This document shows, piece by piece, positions 16,971-26,982 of a DNA stretch of 64,000 nucleotides. The stretch's first letter is position 1. Each line of letters starts with the position of its first letter. The position numbers and the translations under genes were made by a program. Origin of the DNA: Nocardiopsis gilva YIM 90087 (lineage in GTDB: Bacteria > Actinomycetota > Actinomycetes > Streptosporangiales > Streptosporangiaceae); assembly GCF_002263495.1 (NCBI RefSeq), contig NZ_CP022753.1, positions 4,092,001-4,156,000 of the forward strand, in the 5' to 3' direction. The notes under the pieces are model-generated. The model was not told the DNA's origin. It did no database searches and saw nothing but the letters and a program-made list of their open reading frames with translations.

Positions 16971-18215
16971 TCAGGCCCACAGGTCGCCGATGCCCGAGAG
17001 CGCCATCCAGGCGATGTAGACCGTGATCAGCCAGGCGATCCAGCCGATGGCGAGCAGCCAGGCGGGGTAGCGGTAGCCGTGCAGCAGGTCGGCGGAGCGC
17101 CGGGTGGCGACCCAGAGCATGATCCCCATGCCGACCGGGAGGATGAGCCCGTTGAGGGCACCGGCGAGGATGAGCAGAGTGGCCGGGGCCTTGCCGAGGA
17201 GCAGGTAGGCGATCGCGGAGACCGCGATGAACCCGGCGACCCACCAGGTGCGGCGGCGCTCCAGCTTCGGGGAGAACGTGGTGATGAAGGACACGGAGGT
17301 GTAGGAGGCCCCGATGACGGAGCTGATCGCCGCGGCCCACATGATCACGCCGAACAGGCGCAGCCCGACCTCACCGGCGGCGTGCGAGAACGCCTCGGCC
17401 GGGGCGTTGTCGACGCCGACGAGCGAGGCGCCGCCGGTGACCACACCGAGCACGGCGAGGAAGAGCACGACACGCATCACGCCGGTGACGATGACGCCGA
17501 TGACCGACGAGCGGGTGATGGCGCGGATGTTTCCCGGGCCGCTGATCCCTGCGTCAACGAGCCGGTGTGCCCCGGCGTAGGTGATGTATCCGCCGACGGT
17601 GCCGCCGACGATGGTCACGATCGCGACGAAGCCGTCCGACCCGATCGCGCCGGGCAGCACGGCGCTGCGCACCGCCTCGCCCACGGGCGGCGCGGAGACG
17701 AACGCGACGTAGAGGGTCAGCATGATCATCAGCACGCCCAGGACCACGATGATGCGGTCCATGGCGAGCCCGGCGCGCTTGCTGAGGAAGATGGCGATGG
17801 CGATCATGGCGGAGGCGGCGCCGCCGATCCTGACGTCGACTCCGGCCAGCGCGTCGAGGCCGAGGGCGGTCCCGCCGATGTTGCCGACGTTGAATACGAG
17901 TCCGCCGAAGACGACGAGCGCGGCGAGAAGGTATCCCGCCCCCGGCACGACCTTGTTGGCGAGGTCCTGAGCGCGCTCTCCGGCGACGCCGATGACCCGC
18001 CAGATATTGAGCTGTACGGCGATGTCGATGAGGATCGACACCAGGATCGCGAAGGCGAACGCGGCGCCGAGCTCGGCGGTGAACTTCGTGGTCTGGGTGA
18101 TGAACCCGGGGCCGATGGCGCTGGTGGCCATCAGGAACATCGCGCCGAGGAGGGTGCCGCGCGCGGCCGCGGCGCGGACGGTGGGGGCTGGGGCGGGGGA
18201 TTGCGTTTCGCCCAT
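16971..18215 (-). CDS. NRAMP-related permease of the 5-oxoproline locus
   Basis: A 414-residue integral membrane protein with about 11 hydrophobic helices. The opening MFLMATSAIGPGFITQTTKFTAE aligns by eye with helix 1 of NRAMP transporters, but the DPGN metal-binding motif that should follow GPGF is absent. The helix-6 MPH motif is also missing; the matching region reads GGTVGGYITYAGAH. It therefore probably does not carry divalent metals. Being first in an operon with pxpABC and DUF1445, it may import 5-oxoproline or a related amino acid; this is inference. ATG at 18215 has GAGG upstream, and a perfect palindrome lies 70 bases before the start. Confidence 0.82.
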   Translation of the reverse strand: MGETQSPAPAPTVRAAAARGTLLGAMFLMATSAIGPGFITQTTKFTAELGAAFAFAILVSILIDIAVQLNIWRVIGVAGERAQDLANKVVPGAGYLLAALVVFGGLVFNVGNIGGTALGLDALAGVDVRIGGAASAMIAIAIFLSKRAGLAMDRIIVVLGVLMIMLTLYVAFVSAPPVGEAVRSAVLPGAIGSDGFVAIVTIVGGTVGGYITYAGAHRLVDAGISGPGNIRAITRSSVIGVIVTGVMRVVLFLAVLGVVTGGASLVGVDNAPAEAFSHAAGEVGLRLFGVIMWAAAISSVIGASYTSVSFITTFSPKLERRRTWWVAGFIAVSAIAYLLLGKAPATLLILAGALNGLILPVGMGIMLWVATRRSADLLHGYRYPAWLLAIGWIAWLITVYIAWMALSGIGDLWA

Positions 18216-18284
18216 GACGACCCTCGTTTCTGTCGGATCGGCGGGTTGGTCCGATGCGGGATCCTCCGCACAGAGGTTCCCTGA

Positions 18285-18301
18285 GGATTGTTGAACAATC
18301 C
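18285..18301. promoter_or_regulatory. Candidate GntR operator
   Basis: A perfect 17-bp palindrome, GGATTGTT-G-AACAATCC, lies in the divergent gap between the permease and gntR genes. Odd-length AT-rich palindromes of this size are usual for FadR-subfamily GntR proteins, so this is probably the site through which the adjacent regulator controls the pxp operon and perhaps itself. Confidence 0.75.
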
Positions 18302-18492
18302 TTCAATCGCGTGAGGAACGCCATAGTACATGTCCAGCGCCGATTGCGACACACCCCCTTATGCCGCACGACACATCCCCGTGGTCCCGCCTGGCCGCCG
18401 CACCGCCCGCCGCCCCGGGCGTCCCCGCGACCGGCCGCGGGCCGCGGTGGAATCGGCGAGAATGAAGCCATCCCCACCACAACGCCGAAGGA

Positions 18493-19203
18493 GTGAACGC
18501 GACGGTGACCGGCGACGAATTCGAAGGGCTCTCCCGCTTCCGCGGCATGCTGGAGCGATCGAGCACCGCGGAACGCGTCGCCGACGCACTGCGCGCCCAG
18601 ATCGTCGACGGCGCCATGGCCCCGGGCACCCGACTGTCCGAGGAGGCCATCGGCTCCGCGCTCGGCGTCTCCCGCAACACCTTGCGCGAAGCCTTCCGCC
18701 TGCTGAGCCACGAGCGCCTGCTGGTCCACGAGTTCAACCGCGGCGTCTTCGTCGCCAAGCCGACCGCCGAGGACGTCGCCGACCTGTTCCACGTCCGACG
18801 CGCCCTGGAACTGTCGGCCCTACGCGGTGCCACCGGCACCGACGCCGAGGCGATCGCCCGCGTGGGCGCCGCCGTCGACGAAGGCACCGCCGCCCTGAAC
18901 GACGGAGACTGGTGGGGTGTAGGCACGGCCAACATGCATTTCCACCAGGCCATCGCCGGACTGGCCCACAGCCCGCGCACCGACGAGATCGTCCACCGGC
19001 TCCTCGCCGAACTGCGGCTCGTCTTCCACATCATGGCCGCGCCCCGCGAGTTCCACGTCCCCTACCTTGAGCAGAACCGCGAGATCTACCGCCTGCTGAG
19101 CGACGGGGCCGCCCACGAGGCCGCCGACCGGCTGGCCGACTACTTCGACGTCGCCGAACGCCAGCTCGTCAACGCCTTCGCCGAACTCGAACAGCCCGCC
19201 TGA
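18493..19203 (+). CDS. GntR family transcriptional regulator, FadR/FCD subfamily
   Basis: A 236-residue regulator. Residues 25-90 form the GntR winged helix (VADALRAQIVDGAMAPGTRLSE, then ALGVSRNTLREAFRLLSHERLL). The rest is an all-helical FCD effector domain whose metal-binding set includes HFHQAI (about residue 155) and Arg/His residues in the following helices. The ligand may be 5-oxoproline, glutamate or a related acid. It is divergent from the permease-pxp operon with one palindrome between. GTG at 18493 overlaps its own AAGGAG; GTG at 18505 fits that ribosome binding site better in spacing and may be the true start. Confidence 0.9.
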   Translation: MNATVTGDEFEGLSRFRGMLERSSTAERVADALRAQIVDGAMAPGTRLSEEAIGSALGVSRNTLREAFRLLSHERLLVHEFNRGVFVAKPTAEDVADLFHVRRALELSALRGATGTDAEAIARVGAAVDEGTAALNDGDWWGVGTANMHFHQAIAGLAHSPRTDEIVHRLLAELRLVFHIMAAPREFHVPYLEQNREIYRLLSDGAAHEAADRLADYFDVAERQLVNAFAELEQPA

Positions 19204-20198
19204 GCCGGCTCCTCGTGCGCCGATGCCACACAGCAGGACTAGAGCAGGCGGCCCTCGCCTCAGGCAGCTCCCAGATAGGGCGGCGAGCAGCGGCGACGAG
19301 GGTGTGGGGGCCGGGGAGGCGCCCCTGCCGGCTACAGGATTCGGCGGGGTCCGGGGCGGGAGAGCGCTCTGTGTGTGCCGGTTTTGTCCGCACCTCAGTT
19401 GATCTCGGGGCAGTGCCCCTCCCTTCTCGCCTTGCCGCCCTACCGCACGCCCCGCCTGGCGATGATCATGGAAAATCTGTCGAAAATCGGCTGGAAATCG
19501 ACCGAATCCCCGTGATCATCAGCGAGATGGCCCCGAACTCCCGTATGGCGGAAGTGCTCTCACGTGCAGCGGAAGAGCAGCGTTTCGGTCAGGGCTGGGG
19601 TGCTGATCGACCCGACCGGATCCGCGGCCCCGCGCCCCCAGGACCCGGAGAGCGCTTTCCCGCCCCGGGGGGCACCCCGCGCCCACCCGCTGGACGACCG
19701 GCGGGGCCCGGCCCCACCACCCTTGGTGCTGGTTTTCACCCAAGAACATCGGAGCGGGCACGGCGCCGACCCAGCGGACCCCGGGCTCTGCCCGCGATGC
19801 TCACAGCAGTTGTTAGGGCACCACTGAAAGAATCGCGGACTCTTGCCGTGATCATCGGCAAATGAGCCGACGCCTATCGAATGGCGGAAGGCCCCTCACG
19901 CGAAACGAAAAGACAGCGGTCCGGCCGGTCGAACAGTACCGATCTGGGCACCCGCAGCTGTCCGGATCCACACCCGATGCCAGTCCAGGCCGTGGGAGGG
20001 CGCTTTCCCGTCCCCGGGGCCGCCCACTCCCGCCTGCCGGCCAGCAGGGGCGCGCCACCCCCCCTGGCCTCGGTGCCGCTTTTCGCCCCAGGACGCCGGA
20101 GGGGTGGAACGGGCCGACCCAGCGGACCTGCGGCCGCCCCTCGGTAGGGGAACCTGTGGCTCGCTCCCAGCCTCCGTCGGCGTCGGTGCCGCTGCCGG
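19204..20198. repeat. Intergenic region with diverged tandem repeats
   Basis: No credible gene is present. Two diverged copies of a module of roughly 300 bases are visible at about 19511-19780 and 19847-20128. Each starts with CGTGATCATC, then has ATGGCGGAAG, a CGCTTTCCC-CCCCGGGG block (at 19653 and 20001), a GGTGC-TTTT block and ends GACCCAGCGGACC (19768 and 20116). The spacing is 336 to 348 bases. A weaker partial copy around 19355-19390 keeps GGGAGAGCGCT and GTGCCGGTTTT. Read on the minus strand, both copies share peptide-like traces (GRESAL, VR-x-LPP) but no start signals. It may be a dispersed extragenic repeat family. Confidence 0.65.
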
Positions 20199-23100
20199 TC
20201 AGGCGTCGGAGGGTGGTCGGCCGTAGCCGCCCCCGCCGGGGGTTTCGATGACCAGGATGTCGCCTGGGCGCATGTCGACGGAGTCGCAGCCGTCGAAGAA
20301 GTCGACCGTGCCGTCGGCGCGTTGCACGCTGTTGCGGCCCAGGGCGCCCGGTGCGCCTCCGGCAAGGCCGTAGGGCGGACGGCGGCGGTGCCCGGTGAGG
20401 GTGCTGACGGTCATCGGTTCGAGGAAGCGCATGCGGCGGATGGCGCCGTCGCCCCCGTGCCATCTGCCGGCTCCGCCGCTGCCGCGTCGGATCCGGAACT
20501 CTTCGAGCAGTACGGGGAAGCGCCACTCCAGGACCTCGGGGTCGGTCAGGCGGGAGTTCGTCATGTGGGTCTGCACCACCGGGGCGCCGTCGAAGCCCTC
20601 TCCGGCGCCCGAGCCCGAGGAGACGGTCTCGTAGTACTGGTACCGCTCGTTGCCGAAGGTCACGTTGTTCATCGTGCCGGAGCCCTCGGCCTGGACGCCC
20701 AGGGCCGCATACAGGGCGCCGGTGATGGCCTGGGAGGTTTCGACGTTTCCGGCGACGACCGCGGCCGGGTAGACCGGGGAGAGCATCGATCCCCGGGGGA
20801 TGATGAGGCGCAGCGGCTTCAGGCAACCGTCGTTCAGGGGAATGTCGTCGGCCACGAGCGTGCGGAAGACGTAGAGCACGGCCGCGGTCGCCACCGACGA
20901 CGGTGCGTTGAAATTGGTGTCGAGCTGTGCCGACGTCCCGGTGAAGTCGATCGTCGCGCCGCGCCCCTCGCGGTCCACCGACACACACACCTCGATCACC
21001 GCGCCGGAGTCCATCTCGTAGCGGAAGTGGCCGTCGTCGAGGGCGTCGACGACGCGGCGGACCGCTTCCTCGGCGTTGTCCTGGACGTGTCGCATGTAGG
21101 CCTGCACGACGTCCAGGCCGAAGTGGTCGATCATCTTGCCGACCTCCTCGACGCCCTTGGCGTTGGCGGCGATCTGCGCGCGCAGGTCGGCGAGGTTGGT
21201 CTCCGGTGCGCGCGAGGGGTAGGGCGCCTCGGTGAGCAGGCGCCGGGTCGCGTCCTCGCGGAACTCGCCGCCGCGCACGAGCAGGTGGTTGTCGAAGAGG
21301 ACGCCCTCCTCGTGGACCTCGCGGCTGGTCGCGGGCATCGAGCCGGGGGTGATTCCGCCGATCTCCGCGTGGTGGCCGCGGGAGGCGACGAAGAACAGGA
21401 CGTCGCCGCTGTCCGGCCCGACCCGCCCCGCCGGTTCCGTCCCGGCGGTGTCGAACACCGGTGTCACCACGGTGATGTCGGGCAGGTGGGTGCCCCCGTG
21501 GTAGGGGTCGTTGACCGCGTAGACGTCGCCGGGCCGCATGTCTCCGGCGTTGCGGCGGATCACCTCCTGGATGGTGGTGCCCATCGACCCCAGGTGCACC
21601 GGCATGTGCGGGGCGTTGGCGATCAGGTTGCCCTCGGGGTCGAAGAGCGCGCAGGAGAAGTCGAGGCGCTGCTTGATGTTGACCGACTGGGCGGTGGACT
21701 CCAGCCGCGCGCCCATCTGCTCGGCGATGGACATGAAGAGGTTGTTGAAGATCTCCAGCATCACCGGGTCGGCCCGCGTGCCCACCCCGGCCTCGGCGCG
21801 TGCCCGGACCCGTTCGACGAGCAGGTGTCCGGTCTCCGTCGCGGTCGCCCGCCAGCCGTCATCGACGACCGTGGTGGCGTCGGCCTCGGCGATGATCGCC
21901 GGGCCGGTCACCTGCTGTCCCGAGCGCAGGTGCGACCGCTGATAGAGCGGGGCGTCGCGCCACGCGCCGTTCGCATACAGCCGGACCGTCGCGGGGTCGG
22001 GCGACGTCGTGGGTGCCCCGGGTGGGTGCGCGTCAGTGGTGTGGCCCAGGTGGCGCAGGTCGGGCTCGTCGGTGCGCCCGACCGCCTCTACCGTGACGGC
22101 CTCGACGATGAGCGGGCGGTCCATGAGGAACGAGTAGGTGCGGCGGTGCTCGGCCTCGAAGTCCGCGATCATCGCCTTGGTGTCGGCCAGGTCGACCTCG
22201 ACCGCGGTATCGGTGCCGTCGTAGCGCAGCCGCGCCCTGCGCTCCACCCGGATGCGCTCCTCGGGCACGTCCTCGTCCATCAGCTCCGCGGCGGCCTGCT
22301 CCGCGAGCCGATCGGCGAGCGCACCGATCGTCGGCAGCTCCTCCTTCCGCAGCGGCGCCTCCACCGACTGCTCGCGCATCGCGGTGGTGTCGGCCAGGCC
22401 GATCCCGAGTGCGGACAGAACACCGGCCATCGGAGGCACGAGCACGGTGGAGATGCCCAGGGAGTCGGCCACCGCGCAGGCGTGCTGTCCGCCCGCGCCG
22501 CCGAACGTGGTGAGCGCGTAACCGGTGACGTCGTGGCCCTTCTGGACGGAGATGCGCTTGACAGCGTTGGCCATGTTGGCCACGGCGATGTGCAGGTACC
22601 CCTCGGCGACCTGCTCGGGCGGGCGCTCGTCACCGGTCGCGCGCGTGATCTCGGCGGACAGGTCGGCGAAGCGCCGCCGCACCGTCTCGGCGTCGATGGG
22701 CTGGTCGCCGCCGGGACCGAACACGCGGGGAAAGTGCGTCGGCTGGATGCGACCGAGCATCACGTTGGCGTCGGTCACGGTCAGCGGCCCTCCAGCGCGG
22801 TAGCAGGCGGGGCCGGGATCGGCCCCGGCCGAGTCGGGGCCGACGCGGTAGCGGCTGCCGTCGAAGTGCAGGATGGACCCTCCGCCCGCCGCCACGGTGT
22901 GGATGTCGAGCATGGGCGCGCGCAGTCGCACCCCGGCCACCCGCGTGTCGAGCACCCGCTCATAGGCCCCGGCCCAGTGCGACACGTCGGTGGACGTACC
23001 GCCCATGTCGAAGCCGATGATCCTGGAGAACCCCGCCATCCGCGACACCCGCACCATGCCGACGATGCCTCCGGCCGGGCCGGAGAGGATGGCGTCCTTG

Positions 23101-23921
23101 CCGCGGAAGTGCCCGGCCTCGGTGAGTCCGCCGTTGGACTGCATGAACATCAGCCGCACCCCGCGCATCTGTGCGTCCACCTGGCGGACGTAGCGGCGCA
23201 GCACGGGCGAGAGGTAGGCGTCCAGTGTCGTGGTGTCCCCTCGCGACACCAGCTTCATCAGGGGGCTGGTCTCGCTGGACAGCGAGACCTGGGGGAAGCC
23301 GATGCGCTCGGCCAGCGCGCCGATCGCGCGCTCGTGGGCGGGGTAGAGGTGGCTGTGCATGCACACGATGGCCACCGCGCGGATGCCATCGGCGTAGGCG
23401 CGCTCCAGTTCGGCGGCGAGGTGATCGAGGTCGGGGGCGCGCAGGACGGTGCCGTCGGCGGTGACGCGCTCCTCGGTCTCGATCACGCGCTCGTGGAGCG
23501 GCTCCGGCAGCACGATGTGCCGGTCGAAGATGCGCGGGCGGTCCTGGTACCCGATACTCAGCGCGTCGGCGAACCCGCGGGTGATCACCAGGGCGGTCCG
23601 CTCGCCCTTGCGTTCGAGGAGCGCGTTGGTGGCGACGGTGGTGCCCATCCGGACGGATTCGACGGCGAGATGATCGCCGTCGGCGTCCGCCGGTTCGGGG
23701 GAACCGTCCCGGGGCGCAGGCGCCGCGTCGGTGCCGGGGATCGGCGCGTCCGGACCGAGCCCGAGCAGGACGCGGATCCCGGCGACGGCGGCGTCGCGGT
23801 CGTGTGCGGGACTCTGCGACAGAAGCTTGTGCGTGACCAGCTGTCCGTCCGGCCGCTGGGCGACGATGTCGGTGAACGTGCCGCCGCGGTCCACCCAGAA
23901 CCGCCAGCCTCGTGCGGGCAC
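20199..23921 (-). CDS. ATP-dependent 5-oxoprolinase/hydantoinase, fused HyuA-HyuB
   Basis: A 1240-residue fused enzyme with the length and order of eukaryotic-type 5-oxoprolinase. The N-terminal HyuA half begins [14 protein letters not shown] (ATPase phosphate loop) and contains [15 protein letters not shown] near residue 300 and [15 protein letters not shown] near 375. The HyuB half starts near residue 715 ([15 protein letters not shown]) and contains [25 protein letters not shown] and [13 protein letters not shown]. It should hydrolyse 5-oxoproline or a hydantoin using ATP. GTG at 23921 follows GGGGAG. It shares the strand of the pxp operon but is separated from it by gntR and a 1-kb gap, so it is a second, independent oxoprolinase. 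Confidence 0.88.
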   Translation of the reverse strand: MPARGWRFWVDRGGTFTDIVAQRPDGQLVTHKLLSQSPAHDRDAAVAGIRVLLGLGPDAPIPGTDAAPAPRDGSPEPADADGDHLAVESVRMGTTVATNALLERKGERTALVITRGFADALSIGYQDRPRIFDRHIVLPEPLHERVIETEERVTADGTVLRAPDLDHLAAELERAYADGIRAVAIVCMHSHLYPAHERAIGALAERIGFPQVSLSSETSPLMKLVSRGDTTTLDAYLSPVLRRYVRQVDAQMRGVRLMFMQSNGGLTEAGHFRGKDAILSGPAGGIVGMVRVSRMAGFSRIIGFDMGGTSTDVSHWAGAYERVLDTRVAGVRLRAPMLDIHTVAAGGGSILHFDGSRYRVGPDSAGADPGPACYRAGGPLTVTDANVMLGRIQPTHFPRVFGPGGDQPIDAETVRRRFADLSAEITRATGDERPPEQVAEGYLHIAVANMANAVKRISVQKGHDVTGYALTTFGGAGGQHACAVADSLGISTVLVPPMAGVLSALGIGLADTTAMREQSVEAPLRKEELPTIGALADRLAEQAAAELMDEDVPEERIRVERRARLRYDGTDTAVEVDLADTKAMIADFEAEHRRTYSFLMDRPLIVEAVTVEAVGRTDEPDLRHLGHTTDAHPPGAPTTSPDPATVRLYANGAWRDAPLYQRSHLRSGQQVTGPAIIAEADATTVVDDGWRATATETGHLLVERVRARAEAGVGTRADPVMLEIFNNLFMSIAEQMGARLESTAQSVNIKQRLDFSCALFDPEGNLIANAPHMPVHLGSMGTTIQEVIRRNAGDMRPGDVYAVNDPYHGGTHLPDITVVTPVFDTAGTEPAGRVGPDSGDVLFFVASRGHHAEIGGITPGSMPATSREVHEEGVLFDNHLLVRGGEFREDATRRLLTEAPYPSRAPETNLADLRAQIAANAKGVEEVGKMIDHFGLDVVQAYMRHVQDNAEEAVRRVVDALDDGHFRYEMDSGAVIEVCVSVDREGRGATIDFTGTSAQLDTNFNAPSSVATAAVLYVFRTLVADDIPLNDGCLKPLRLIIPRGSMLSPVYPAAVVAGNVETSQAITGALYAALGVQAEGSGTMNNVTFGNERYQYYETVSSGSGAGEGFDGAPVVQTHMTNSRLTDPEVLEWRFPVLLEEFRIRRGSGGAGRWHGGDGAIRRMRFLEPMTVSTLTGHRRRPPYGLAGGAPGALGRNSVQRADGTVDFFDGCDSVDMRPGDILVIETPGGGGYGRPPSDA

Positions 23922-24065
23922 ACCGCTCCCCTTTCCACCCGACTCCTCTGCGTCACGGTGTTCCCGGGCGACGCGCCGTGTACGCCTCAGGGCGAAGGGC
24001 CGTGCGCGTGAGGCAGGGGTGATCGCGGTGAACGGTGATGGGGGCGACGGGAGATGTCGTGAAAG

Positions 24066-24105
24066 CCGTGGGGGGACCGGGGCGTGCGCCCCGGTCCCCC
24101 CACGG
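24066..24105. terminator. Strong hairpin terminator
   Basis: A perfect 19-bp inverted repeat (arms 24066-24084 and 24087-24105, with only TG between) lies just past the stop of the membrane protein gene at 24155. There is no T-run. The symmetry would allow action in either direction, and it insulates the oxoprolinase gene from upstream transcription. Confidence 0.8.
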
Positions 24106-24154
24106 AGTGGTCACGGCCGCACGGACCGGGTCGGCCCGTGTCAGCTCCCGCTCG

Positions 24155-25096
24155 TTACCTCCGGGTCTTGGGCCGCCGATTGCCGCCGCGCCCCTGGCGG
24201 GCCTTGCGGCGCAGCGCACCACCGCTGCGCAGGACACGCCGGGCCGTCACCGACACGGCCGGGAGCTCGAAGCCGGGGATCAGCTGGCCCGGCTCCGGCT
24301 TGGGCTCGCTACTGGTAACGGCCAGCCGCTCGGGAAGATCGGCGCCGGGCTCGATGCCGGAGCTGTTGGCTGATGTGGTGGGGACGTCTGCGTCCGTGGT
24401 CGCTGCGGCATGGTCCGCCGGGTCGTCGCCGGCCCCGCCCTCGGCCGACGCCGCCGCGGGCTGCTCCTGTCGCCCCTCGGCAGCGGCGCGCAGCGCCTCC
24501 CACACGCGGTAGCGGGCCTCCAGCTCGGTGGCGATGGGCCACTCCACCGGCGCCGGCTGGGCGAGCGCCGCCCACAGGTAGGCCTTGGTGCCCCACGCCT
24601 CCATGGCGCGCCGTGCCCGGGTGATGGTGAAGAAGAGCGGGGAGGCGAGCACCAGCTGCGGCCAGGCCATCGCCAGTGCGACCAGGAGCGGGAGCATGCC
24701 TCCGCCGGCGATGGACGCACCCGCGCCGACCGCGACGGGGGTGAGCGCCAACGCGATGCGCAGCGAGGTGATCTGCCGGAAGCGGTGCAGTGAACGGCGC
24801 ACCGACGCCTCGGCCGACAGTCCTTCGGGCAGCGGAGTCGGTTGCACGACGATGGCCAGCAGCAGTGCGGCGACCGCGACGGACCCCGAGAGGAGGATCA
24901 TCCAGCCCGACGCCGACAAGCTACCGCCCACAAAGATCGCGACCAGGGCGAGCACGGGTAGGGGAACCGGAAGGAAAAAGATGACCTGGCGGGTCAGCTG
25001 TCCCGATTCTGTCGGTTCTCGGACCATTTCCAGCCATCTGCTGTACAGCTTCTCCACGCCCTCGCCGAAATCTGCCATGGCACCCCCAAACCTCAT
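24155..25096 (-). CDS. Membrane protein of unknown function with charged C-terminal tail
   Basis: A 313-residue protein. Four hydrophobic segments lie at about 37-55, 62-80, 112-130 and 135-160, in two pairs, followed by a soluble helical part (WGTKAYLWAALAQ, ELEARYRVWEALRAAA). The last 100 residues are acidic and Ala/Pro-rich, ending in a strongly basic tail (RRKARQGRGGNRRPKTRR). I do not recognise the family. ATG at 25096 has AGGAGG nine bases upstream and is preferred to the ATG at 25078 and to longer upstream frames. It is isolated: a strong terminator follows and a 464-base gap precedes. Confidence 0.72.
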   Translation of the reverse strand: MRFGGAMADFGEGVEKLYSRWLEMVREPTESGQLTRQVIFFLPVPLPVLALVAIFVGGSLSASGWMILLSGSVAVAALLLAIVVQPTPLPEGLSAEASVRRSLHRFRQITSLRIALALTPVAVGAGASIAGGGMLPLLVALAMAWPQLVLASPLFFTITRARRAMEAWGTKAYLWAALAQPAPVEWPIATELEARYRVWEALRAAAEGRQEQPAAASAEGGAGDDPADHAAATTDADVPTTSANSSGIEPGADLPERLAVTSSEPKPEPGQLIPGFELPAVSVTARRVLRSGGALRRKARQGRGGNRRPKTRR

Positions 25097-25560
25097 GCGC
25101 CGATACCTCCTACGCAGGGGATCCCCCGAGCCGACGCGGCGGTCGGCGTCTATCCACACCGACTGGAGAGGAAAGCCGAATTTCGCTTCAGCCCGTGAAC
25201 ACCCACTCACGGGTCACGTTATCCGCTTTTCGGCCCTCTATTCACCATCGCCCGATATTCCCCCGCCGAATGTAGACGCCTGTGCTTCGCTCCCGGTTGA
25301 CACCGGCCTCGCACGATTCGCGGAGGTTCGCTCACATCGGCATCTACCTGCGATGTTCCATCCTGTCAGGACGAAGACATCCGCTTCGGTGGCAACGTCC
25401 CGTCTCCACGCGCGGTTCCCAGTTACGGCGTCCGATTTCGCGGATTTTCGCCCCGTCACGATCCGGCATGTCAAGCGCTCGGAGCTCCCCGCCGCACCGC
25501 CCGTCCCGCCGCCGCTTCTCGCCGACCCTCGGTCGCGGTCCGCACGGCCGCGACCAGCGG
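25097..25560. other. Intergenic region without recognised gene
   Basis: This 464-base gap lies upstream of the membrane protein gene and downstream of the PucR-type gene. Base composition is less GC-rich than the neighbouring genes. A short hairpin (CCCGTGA at 25192-25198 and TCACGGG at 25207-25213) is visible; no small gene with a plausible ribosome binding site was found. Confidence 0.5.
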
Positions 25561-26802
25561 CTACGCCCCGGAGGCCGCGCCCTCCGAGAGGCGCCCGAGC
25601 GTCACCGCGATCCGCAGCACGAAGGAGCCCCGGCCGTCGGCGGGGACATGCCCGGTGAGTTCGGCGATCCGGCTGAGCCGGTAACGCACCGTGTTGGGGT
25701 GGACGAACAGCATCCGCGCGGTGGACTCCAGTGAGGAGGCGTACTCGAGGTAGACCGAAAGCGTGTCCAGAAGGGGCGAACCGGCGTTGCGCAGCGGCAG
25801 GTAGATCTCCTCCACGAGCTGGCGCCGGGCCGCCTCGTCCCCTCCAGCGCCCGTTCGGGCAGCAGGTCCTCGGCGAGCACCGGGCGCGGGGCGTCCGGCC
25901 AGGCCACGGCGGCCCGCAGCCCGTTGACGGCGGCGGCCGCCGACTCCCGGCCGCGCGCAGGTCGGCGACGGCCGGGCCGACGACCACCGGCCCGGGCCGA
26001 ACATCCCGGTGAGCGGCTCCACGGCCGCCATCGGGTCGGAGTCCCCGGCGTACCTCTCGTTGACGCCGATCACCACGATGACGCGCTGCCCCTGGACCCC
26101 GGCGAGCACATCGTGCCCGGCCCGGCGGGCGACCGACCGCAGATCTTCCAGCAGGCTCGCGTCCTCCTGGTCGCCGAGTCCGCCGGCGACGGCGAACACG
26201 GGCGTGCGCGACCACCCCAGGGCCGCCGCCCAGGTCTGCAGCCCCTCCTCGCGGTCGCCGTGCAGCAGGGCGTCGACGATGAGCGCCTCCAGCCGCGCGT
26301 CCCACGCTCCGCGCGCCTCGGCCGCGCGGGCGTAGATCTTGGCCGAGCTGAACGCGACCTCGCGGGTGTAGCGCAGCACCGCCTCGCGCAGCTGCTGCTC
26401 GCCTCCGGGCGCGGCGAGCTCGTCGACCTGGTTCTCGACCACGTCGATGACGACCCGCAGCATGTCCACGGTCTGCTGCAGCGTCACCGACCGGGTGAGT
26501 TCGCGCGGGGCCGTGCCGAACACCTCGACCGTGATGGCGGGGCGCCCCTTGCCCGACTTCTTGAACCACTCGACGAACGCCGCCACACCCGACTGCGCCA
26601 CCAGGCCCACCCAGGACCGGTCCTCGGCCGACATCTGGCGGAACCAGGACAGTCGGCTCTCCATCCGGGCCACGGCGGCGGTGCCGAGCGTGCCCATGGC
26701 ACGCTCCAGCCGCCGCGCGGTCTCGGCCCGCACCTGGGGGTCATCGCCGGAGGGACGCGCCTGACCGGCCGGTTCGTTGTGTTCAGTGGGTTCGGTGGTC
26801 AC
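25561..26802 (-). CDS. fasR: PucR-family regulator next to fab genes (FasR-like), internally frameshifted
   Basis: A regulator of about 413 residues. The C-terminal PucR helix-turn-helix is clear (SVYLEYASSLESTARMLFVHPNTVRYRLSRIAELTG), and the N-terminal half is a helical sensory region. Streptomyces and mycobacterial FasR, activators of the fatty acid synthase genes, share this layout, and fabD is divergent next door. Between about 25842 and 25992 the frame is wrong: GPGRWSSARPSPTC replaces the expected GPGPVVVGPAVADLRAAG. Three single-base losses in G/C runs (about 25990, 25947 and 25840) together restore the frame, so the ORF stays open with about 50 altered residues. These may be sequencing errors. 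GTG at 26802 has AGGAA before it. Confidence 0.8.
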   Translation of the reverse strand: MTTEPTEHNEPAGQARPSGDDPQVRAETARRLERAMGTLGTAAVARMESRLSWFRQMSAEDRSWVGLVAQSGVAAFVEWFKKSGKGRPAITVEVFGTAPRELTRSVTLQQTVDMLRVVIDVVENQVDELAAPGGEQQLREAVLRYTREVAFSSAKIYARAAEARGAWDARLEALIVDALLHGDREEGLQTWAAALGWSRTPVFAVAGGLGDQEDASLLEDLRSVARRAGHDVLAGVQGQRVIVVIGVNERYAGDSDPMAAVEPLTGMFGPGRWSSARPSPTCARPGVGGRRRQRAAGRRGLAGRPAPGARRGPAARTGAGGDEAARRQLVEEIYLPLRNAGSPLLDTLSVYLEYASSLESTARMLFVHPNTVRYRLSRIAELTGHVPADGRGSFVLRIAVTLGRLSEGAASGA

Positions 26803-26982
26803 ATTTCCTAGAGTGTCATCAGCCCGGTGCGGCGAGGGACACCGCATCCACGAGTGCCGGGTACGGCCCGCGCGGACGGGCGTGGTGCGCCGGTTCTCGC
26901 GTGCCCCTGCGGGGCCTCCCACCCCTACCGAGCGGTCACAACGTGACGCGTTCCACCACATTCGCCCCACCCGCGCGTCTCA

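Noticed and set aside
20322-24011. A 1229-residue open frame on the plus strand
   Set aside because: It is exactly antisense to the fused oxoprolinase, shows no domain motifs, and is rich in Arg/Gly/Val/His as expected from reading GC-rich genes backwards.
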